Assembly: GCA_007123065.1 (NCBI GenBank)
Contig: SKSI01000005.1
Span: 1 to 6,939, forward strand
Reading direction: 5' to 3'
Length of the DNA: 6,939 nucleotides
Source of the DNA: Bacteroidales bacterium
GTDB lineage: Bacteria; Bacteroidota; Bacteroidia; Bacteroidales; UBA7960
Each line of letters opens with the position of its first letter. Within the stretch, counting starts at the first letter, position 1. Under the pieces are notes generated by a model. The model was not told the origin of the DNA, did not search any database, and saw only the letters and a list, made by a program, of their open reading frames with translations. Shown here piece by piece: positions 6,110 through 6,939 of this stretch. Made by a program: the position numbers and the translations under genes.

Positions 6110-6925
6110 ATGATAGACCAGATAAGAGAAACAGCAGATTTTTTAAAGAAAAAGACCGGTTTGAGTCCGGAGGCGGGAATCGTTTTGGGAAGTGGGCTTG
6201 GCGGCCTGGTGGATGAGATTGAAGTCAGCCATACGATTCCTTACAAGGAAATACCAAATTTCCTGAAATCCACTGTTGAAGGACACGCTGGAAAATTTAT
6301 TTTCGGCAAGCTGGGCGGAAAACAGGTTGTGGCCATGCAAGGGCGTTTTCACTATTATGAAGGCTACCCGATGCAGAAAGTGACCTTCCCCATCAGGGTG
6401 ATGAAACTGCTTGGTGTGCATACTTTGTTCGTTTCAAATGCGGCAGGCGGTCTCAATCCGGCTTTTGAAACGGGCGATCTGATGATCATCCGCGACCACA
6501 TTAATCACTTCCCGGAACATCCTTTACGTGGTCCAAATCTGGATGAGTTTGGCACCCGTTTCCCTGAAATGAGTGAAGTATATTGCAAAAAACTGATTGG
6601 CAAAGCCAAACGTATCGCTTCGGAAAATAAGATTAAATTCCAAACCGGCGTTTACATTGGCAGTCCGGGACCAACTCTGGAAACTCCTGCCGAATATAAG
6701 ATGTTCCGCATCTGGGGCGCAGATTCTACCGGCATGTCTACCGTCCCGGAAGTGATCGTTGCCCGCCATTCCGGAATGCGTTGCTTTGGCATCTCTGTGA
6801 TCACAAACCTCACAGAACCCTCAGAGATGGAAAAACCAACCACCCACGAAGAGGTACAAGAGGTTGCAGGACAGGCTGCAAAAAAGATGACCGTTATCTT
6901 TAAGTCATTGATTGAAGAGCTGTAA
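6110..6925 (+). CDS. punA: Purine nucleoside phosphorylase, trimeric PNP-I type
   Basis: This cytoplasmic purine-salvage enzyme cleaves purine (deoxy)ribonucleosides with phosphate to give free base and (deoxy)ribose-1-phosphate. From ATG 6110 the protein has 271 residues, normal for this family. Visible sites, matched to human PNP by motif, are Ser28 in LGSGLGG and His59 in EGHAGK (phosphate binding), Arg79, His81 and Tyr83 in QGRFHYYEGY, Asn110-Ala111 in VSNAAGG, Glu191 in GPTLETPAE (base binding), Met209-Ser210 in GMSTVPEVIVARH, Asn233 in ITNLTE and His246 in THEEV. The Asn at the ITN position is typical of enzymes that prefer 6-oxopurines such as inosine and guanosine. The related MTA phosphorylases have Asp there, so that alternative is unlikely. 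Starting at TTG 6083 would add nine non-conserved residues (QPNQKSES region) and place the start inside the promoter. The stop is 14 bases from the window end and no terminator is visible there. Confidence 0.95.
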   Translation: MIDQIRETADFLKKKTGLSPEAGIVLGSGLGGLVDEIEVSHTIPYKEIPNFLKSTVEGHAGKFIFGKLGGKQVVAMQGRFHYYEGYPMQKVTFPIRVMKLLGVHTLFVSNAAGGLNPAFETGDLMIIRDHINHFPEHPLRGPNLDEFGTRFPEMSEVYCKKLIGKAKRIASENKIKFQTGVYIGSPGPTLETPAEYKMFRIWGADSTGMSTVPEVIVARHSGMRCFGISVITNLTEPSEMEKPTTHEEVQEVAGQAAKKMTVIFKSLIEEL

Positions 6926-6939
6926 TCTTAATCTGAGCG

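Overview
The window looks like chromosomal DNA from a member of the Bacteroidota, probably a free-living or environmental lineage. Three things support this. A secreted protease carries a C-terminal type IX secretion (T9SS) sorting domain, which is essentially confined to that phylum and its close relatives. Gene starts lack Shine-Dalgarno sequences. Four short upstream regions carry the Bacteroidota-type -7 promoter element TAxxTTTG. No tRNA, rRNA, CRISPR array, insertion sequence or phage gene was seen. The window is densely coding and its longest non-coding stretch is about 108 bases.

Left part (1-3951, all on the minus strand). Read in the direction of transcription, this begins with a small stand-alone PD-(D/E)XK nuclease-like protein of the HsdR N-terminal type (3442-3951). 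Two bases later comes a 962-residue subtilisin-family (S8) protease with a signal peptide, pro-region, complete catalytic triad, long C-terminal region and T9SS tail (551-3439). Last is the N-terminal 165 residues of a CcmF-type cytochrome c biogenesis membrane protein (1-496), which runs off the window and appears to have its own promoter.

Right part (4060-6939, all on the plus strand). holA (DNA polymerase III delta subunit, the clamp-loader wrench) diverges from the nuclease-like gene across a 108-base intergenic region with a candidate promoter on each strand. Downstream of holA, after 2 bases, is an EVE-domain protein of the THYN1 type, then after 20 bases a CvpA-family four-helix membrane protein. 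These three look like one operon. After a short non-coding gap with its own promoter comes a purine nucleoside phosphorylase of the trimeric PNP-I type. Its true start is most likely ATG 6110, not the upstream TTG at 6083.

Most of this is housekeeping: replication clamp loading, purine salvage and cytochrome c maturation. The less ordinary parts are the orphan HsdR-like nuclease between holA and a secreted protease, the modified-base-reader-type EVE gene on the other side of holA, and the large unassigned central region of the protease. I found no sequence evidence that proves a new system. The nuclease/holA/EVE neighbourhood is the best candidate for follow-up.
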